Source: Planctomycetota bacterium (lineage in GTDB: Bacteria; Planctomycetota; Phycisphaerae; FEN-1346). From it: 8,057 nucleotides of DNA. Shown in pieces: positions 5,392 through 8,057 of the stretch. The stretch is taken from positions 1-8,057 of the forward strand of contig JAPLML010000524.1 of assembly GCA_026387055.1 (NCBI GenBank). The letters run 5' to 3'. The notes under the pieces were generated by a model. It worked only from the letters and a program-made list of their open reading frames with translations. It searched no databases and had not been told where the DNA came from. How positions within the stretch are numbered: the first letter of the stretch is position 1; each line of letters starts with the position of its first letter. The position numbers were made by a program, and so were the translations under genes.

Positions 5392-6855
5392 ATGGACGAG
5401 CCGCTGTTCGATGCCACGAAGGTCCCCGTGCCGGAAGAGGAAGCGCCGCAGACGGTCTGGGAGCTCACCAGCCGCATCCGCGATGCCCTCGAGACGGAGT
5501 TCCCCGACGTCTGGGTCGTCGGCGAGATCTCGAACTTCAACCGCCACACCTCCGGTCACGTGTTCTTCACGTTGAAGGACGAGCGGGCCGCGATCCGCTG
5601 CGTCCTCTGGAAATCAAGCGCCGGGCGCCTCTCGCCCGAAATCCGCGACGGCATCGAGGTCGAGGTCCGCGGCCACATCGGCGTCTTCGAGAAGCAGGGC
5701 AACTACCAGATCTACGTCTCGAGCGTCCGGCCGCGCGGCCTCGGGGCCCTCGAGGTCGCGCTGCGCAGGCTCAAGGAGAGGCTCCAGAAGGAGGGCCTGT
5801 TCGACGCCGCCCGCAAGCGCCCCCTGCCCCGCTTCCCGCGGCGCGTGGGGGTGGTGACCAGCCCCACCGGGGCGGCCATCCGCGACATCATCCAGGTGAT
5901 GACGCGGCGGTGGCCGGCGGTCCAGATTGTCCTTGCCCCTGCCCGCGTCCAGGGCGAGGGCGCCGCCGCCGAGATCGTGCGCGGCATCGAGGACCTTAAC
6001 CGCCTGGGCGACGTCGACGTCATGATCGTCGGCCGCGGCGGCGGCAGCCTCGAAGACCTCTGGCCGTTCAATGAGGAGACGGTCGCCCGCGCGATCTTCG
6101 TCTCGACCGTCCCGGTCGTAAGCGCCGTCGGCCACGAAACCGATTTCTCGATCAGCGACTTCGTGGCCGACGTGCGGGCGCCCACGCCGTCGGCCGCCGC
6201 CGAGATGGTCGTACCGGACCGGCAGGCCGTGGCGCAGTCGCTCGCCGCGACGCTCTCACGGATAACGCGAGGCTTGCGGCACCAGTTGGAGCGCCTGCGC
6301 GACGACCTCGCCCTGTTCGAGGGCAACCGCCACTTCCGCTTCCCGCAGGAGATGGTCCTTTCGCGCGTCCAGATGATCGACGACCTGCTGACGCGCCTGG
6401 CAGCCGTGATGCGCGACCAGTGGACGCGCCTCAGGTTCCGCCTGGAGCGCGCGACGGCGGGCCTGGCGCAGCACGCCCCCCGCACCGCCCACGAGCGGGC
6501 CGTCGGGCGCGTGAAGATGGCGGCGCATCGCCTGGCGACGGCCGAACGCACGCTCCTGGCGCACCGGTGGCTGGCCACCGTGGACCGGCTGTCCGGGCGG
6601 CTGGGGGACCTGAACCCCAACCGCATCCTCGCGCGCGGCTACAGCCGCACGGTCCTGGAGCGCACGGGCCGCACGCTCACCCGCGCCGCCGACGCGCGGC
6701 CGGGCGACGTGCTCCAGACTCACCTCGCGGAGGGAGAGCTCAAGAGCCGCGTCACGGAGAGCCGGGGCGCCCCGGCGGAGGATCAGAGTTCATTGCCACG
6801 GCCGGACAAGACCGGCCGTGGCACACCGAAGACACTGTTTGACGAGGAGCCTTGA
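5392..6855 (+). CDS. xseA: Exodeoxyribonuclease VII large subunit
   Basis: A 487-aa catalytic subunit of ExoVII, a metal-independent nuclease that degrades single-stranded DNA from both ends in a complex with several XseB subunits. The N-terminal OB domain spans about 20-115, with GEISNF (44-49) and SGH (54-56). The catalytic core follows: GVVTSPTGAAIRDI (153-166), GRGGGSLEDLW (214-224) and SAVGHETD (244-251). D165, R215, H248 and D251 line up with E. coli D155, R205, H238 and D241 at a constant offset of 10. Residues about 275-400 form the long helical region that binds XseB, and NPNRILARGYS begins the C-terminal barrel. Residues 468-478 are encoded by a palindromic repeat read in frame. ATG 5392 is the first start after an in-frame TAA at 5374 but has no clear ribosome-binding site. 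GTG 5428 (residue 13) with GAAGG at 5418-5422 is an alternative start. Confidence 0.93.
   Translation: MDEPLFDATKVPVPEEEAPQTVWELTSRIRDALETEFPDVWVVGEISNFNRHTSGHVFFTLKDERAAIRCVLWKSSAGRLSPEIRDGIEVEVRGHIGVFEKQGNYQIYVSSVRPRGLGALEVALRRLKERLQKEGLFDAARKRPLPRFPRRVGVVTSPTGAAIRDIIQVMTRRWPAVQIVLAPARVQGEGAAAEIVRGIEDLNRLGDVDVMIVGRGGGSLEDLWPFNEETVARAIFVSTVPVVSAVGHETDFSISDFVADVRAPTPSAAAEMVVPDRQAVAQSLAATLSRITRGLRHQLERLRDDLALFEGNRHFRFPQEMVLSRVQMIDDLLTRLAAVMRDQWTRLRFRLERATAGLAQHAPRTAHERAVGRVKMAAHRLATAERTLLAHRWLATVDRLSGRLGDLNPNRILARGYSRTVLERTGRTLTRAADARPGDVLQTHLAEGELKSRVTESRGAPAEDQSSLPRPDKTGRGTPKTLFDEEP
6794..6823. repeat. Palindromic repeat copy 1, inside the xseA tail
   Basis: A perfect 12-bp stem, TGCCACGGCCGG (6794-6805) with CCGGCCGTGGCA (6812-6823), and loop ACAAGA. 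The 27 bases 6800-6826 recur identically at 7127-7153. This copy lies within the xseA coding region and is translated in frame as part of a low-complexity tail, shortly before the stop codon. Confidence 0.9.
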
Positions 6856-6862
6856 CACCGAC

Positions 6863-6936
6863 ATGTAGGCCGGGGCGCAGCCCCGGCACATGTCGCCGCG
6901 GCGACCGAATTGCCGGGGCTTCGCCCCGGCCTACAT
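6863..6936. repeat. GTAG-type REP pair (BIME-like nested palindrome)
   Basis: Arms 6863-6888 and 6911-6936 are inverted copies matching at 25 of 26 positions. Each arm is itself a REP-like unit. The first is GTAG (6865-6868) followed by GCCGGGGC-GCA-GCCCCGGC (6869-6887). The second is the mirror image, with stem 6912-6930 ending in CTAC (6931-6934). The 22-nt spacer contains another perfect palindrome, GTCGCCG/CGGCGAC (6892-6905). A GTAG tetranucleotide at the foot of a palindrome is the feature bound by REP-associated tyrosine transposases. It sits 8 nt after the xseA stop. Confidence 0.85.
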
Positions 6937-6971
6937 CCCGGGCGGCATGCCAGGCCCGGAAGCGCGCAAGC

Positions 6972-6977
6972 AAGGAG
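6972..6977 (+). promoter_or_regulatory. Relict ribosome-binding site of xseB
   Basis: AAGGAG at 6972-6977 is spaced 6 nt from ATG 6984. This is a strong initiation site although the gene behind it is broken. Confidence 0.55.
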
Positions 6978-6983
6978 CACCCG

Positions 6984-7113
6984 ATGACCCCTCGGCGAGG
7001 CCGAGAAGCGGATCAGCAAGCTCACCGAGGCGGCCTCCGGGGAACTCTCGACCGAGCCGTTCGAGCCGGAGGAAGACGAGGAAGCCGGCGAGAAGGGCGA
7101 GAAAGCCGACTGA
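6984..7113 (+). pseudogene. xseB: Exodeoxyribonuclease VII small subunit remnant
   Basis: Reading the frame that ends at TGA 7111-7113 gives EAEKRISKLTEAASGELS (6997-7050), then TEPFEP and an acidic/Lys-rich end. This matches the C-terminal end of XseB, which typically has AE-x-R-I-x-x-L-T and, in many lineages, TEPF. Intact XseB is about 70-90 aa, and the part that forms the helical hairpin with XseA precedes this tail. Here a plausible start (AAGGAG plus ATG 6984) is only about 10 nt from the tail and in a different frame, and the tail's own frame has a stop at 6985-6987. The conserved middle, roughly 45-50 codons, is missing, so a normal XseB cannot be made. The position right after xseA is the expected place for xseB. 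A real internal deletion or an assembly collapse are both possible. Confidence 0.75.
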
Positions 7114-7118
7114 GCCCC

Positions 7119-7152
7119 TGTGGCATGGCCGGACAAGACCGGCCGTGGCACA
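7119..7152. repeat. Palindromic repeat copy 2, in the sulfatase leader
   Basis: Second copy of the element in the xseA tail, in the same orientation. The 27 bases 7127-7153 are identical to 6800-6826. Arms 7119-7132 and 7139-7152 match at 12 of 14 positions (one remaining pair could be G-U in RNA), with the same ACAAGA loop. It ends about 26 nt before the sulfatase start, so it would form a hairpin in that gene's leader if co-transcribed. Confidence 0.9.
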
Positions 7153-7178
7153 CTACCCCGCAGGCGCGGAGGCAAACC

Positions 7179-8057
7179 ATGTCGCATGAGCATGAGACGC
7201 GCGGCATCACGCGGCGGCAGGTCCTGAAAGGCGCGCTGGCGGCGGGAGGGGCGATCTTCGCCGCCCGTCCCTGGGCCGGCGCTTACGGCGAGCAGGCGGC
7301 CGCGGCGCCCTCGCTGCGCAGGCCGAACTTCATCGTCATCCTGTGCGACGACCTCGGCTACGGCGACCTGGCGTGTTTCGGCCACCCCGCGATCAAGACG
7401 CCGAACCTGGACCGCCTGGCCGCGGACGGCATGCGCCTGACGGAGTGCTACTCGGCGGCGCCGGTGTGCTCACCGTCGCGGGCGGGGCTCTTGACGGGCC
7501 GCTGCCCCATCCGCGAAGGCATCGCCGACTGGATCCCCAACAACTCGCCCATCCACCTCAAGAAGGAGGCGGTGACGGTTGCGCGCTTGCTCAAGTCCGC
7601 CGGCTACGCCACCTGCCTGGCGGGCAAGTGGCACCTCTCGGGCAAGATGGACGGCTCTCAGCCGACCCCCGGCGACCACGGCTTCGACCACTGGATGGCC
7701 ACGCAGAACAACGCCGCGCCCAGCCACCGCAATCCCACGAACTTCGTCCGCAACGGCGAGAAGGCAGGCCCGCTCGAAGGTTACTCCAGCACCCTCATCG
7801 TCGACGAGGCCCTGCGGTGGCTCAAGGGGCGCCAAGAAGGCCAGCCGTTCTTCCTGTTCCTCACCTTCCACACCTCGCACGAGCCCGTGGCGACGGCCGA
7901 CGAGTTCGCCCGGAGGTACCCCGACGTGGACCACCCCAACCGCGCGATCTACTACGGCAACGTGACGCAGATGGACCACGAGGTCGGACCATTGCTGAAG
8001 GCCCTCGACGAGATAGGCCTGGCGCGCGGCACCCTCATCTTCTTCACGAGCGACAAC
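7179..8057 (+). CDS. Tat-exported sulfatase, N-terminal part (partial)
   Basis: The first 293 codons of a formylglycine-dependent sulfatase; the gene runs off the window end. Start ATG 7179 has GGAGG at 7168-7172. TRRQVLK (residues 11-17) followed by an Ala/Gly-rich hydrophobic segment is a twin-arginine signal. Family motifs: NFIVILCDDLGYGD (50-63) with metal ligands D57 and D58; TPNLDRLAADG (74-84); CSPSR (97-101), in which C97 is matured to formylglycine; TGR (106-108); GKWHL with K150 and H152 (149-153); FHTSHEP with H234 (230-236); and FTSDN, giving D292 and N293 at the window edge. The active site seen so far is complete. It would cleave sulfate esters, probably on polysaccharides, in the periplasm or outside. 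It needs a formylglycine-generating enzyme (anSME or FGE) from elsewhere. Families of this type are greatly expanded in Planctomycetota. Confidence 0.92.
   Translation, partial: MSHEHETRGITRRQVLKGALAAGGAIFAARPWAGAYGEQAAAAPSLRRPNFIVILCDDLGYGDLACFGHPAIKTPNLDRLAADGMRLTECYSAAPVCSPSRAGLLTGRCPIREGIADWIPNNSPIHLKKEAVTVARLLKSAGYATCLAGKWHLSGKMDGSQPTPGDHGFDHWMATQNNAAPSHRNPTNFVRNGEKAGPLEGYSSTLIVDEALRWLKGRQEGQPFFLFLTFHTSHEPVATADEFARRYPDVDHPNRAIYYGNVTQMDHEVGPLLKALDEIGLARGTLIFFTSDN

Noticed and set aside
6794..7152. Possible CRISPR array from the two similar palindromic repeats
   Set aside because: There are only two copies about 330 nt apart, with a gene remnant and an unrelated palindrome between them and no cas genes. 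Interspersed REP-like repeats explain them better.
6890..7189. 99-codon + strand frame across the REP and xseB region
   Set aside because: It is a different frame from the XseB-like tail. The translation is Arg/Pro-rich and starts within the REP palindrome with no family resemblance.

Overview
The window is GC-rich (about 70% G+C in most coding rows) and tightly packed, with every intact gene on the + strand. A Planctomycetota (Phycisphaerae-like) or similar environmental genome is the best guess. The inference rests on a Tat-exported sulfatase, a Tat-exported glycoside hydrolase, a PEP-CTERM/exosortase-sorted peptidase, an rny-ymdB pair beside an ExoVII locus, and abundant palindromic interspersed repeats. 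The taxonomy cannot be proven from this stretch.

Layout: (1) 1-138 is the 3' end of rny (RNase Y). (2) 139-256 is a gap holding a long AT-rich inverted repeat. (3) 257-1129 is a YmdB-type phosphodiesterase. (4) A hairpin and a good sigma70-like promoter (1185-1213) precede a two-gene, translationally coupled module: a DUF488 protein (1307-1924) and a DUF488 fused to a dual-OB-like domain (1921-3003). (5) 3029-4126 is a Tat-exported GH5-type glycoside hydrolase. (6) 4127-4174 is a terminator with a near-consensus promoter laid over it, followed by a long GC-rich leader. (7) 4322-5338 is an M28 metallopeptidase with a PEP-CTERM tail. (8) 5392-6855 is xseA (ExoVII large subunit), possibly leaderless, with a repeat element read through its last codons. 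(9) 6856-7178 holds a GTAG-type REP/BIME palindrome, a broken xseB (small subunit) remnant and a second copy of the repeat found in the xseA tail. (10) 7179 to the window end is a Tat-exported arylsulfatase-type sulfatase, cut by the edge.

How the parts fit: rny, ymdB, xseA and xseB look like a nucleic-acid-metabolism backbone into which the DUF488/dual-OB module, GH5 and M28 genes are interposed. The DUF488/dual-OB pair has lower G+C (about 48-62% in sampled rows) than its neighbours, its own promoter and a 4-nt overlap. It is the best candidate for a poorly described system, perhaps involved in nucleic-acid sensing or handling. GH5, M28 and sulfatase are export enzymes suited to degrading polysaccharide and protein outside the cytoplasm. 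The ExoVII locus appears damaged: xseB keeps its ribosome-binding site, start codon and C-terminal tail, but the conserved middle is missing.
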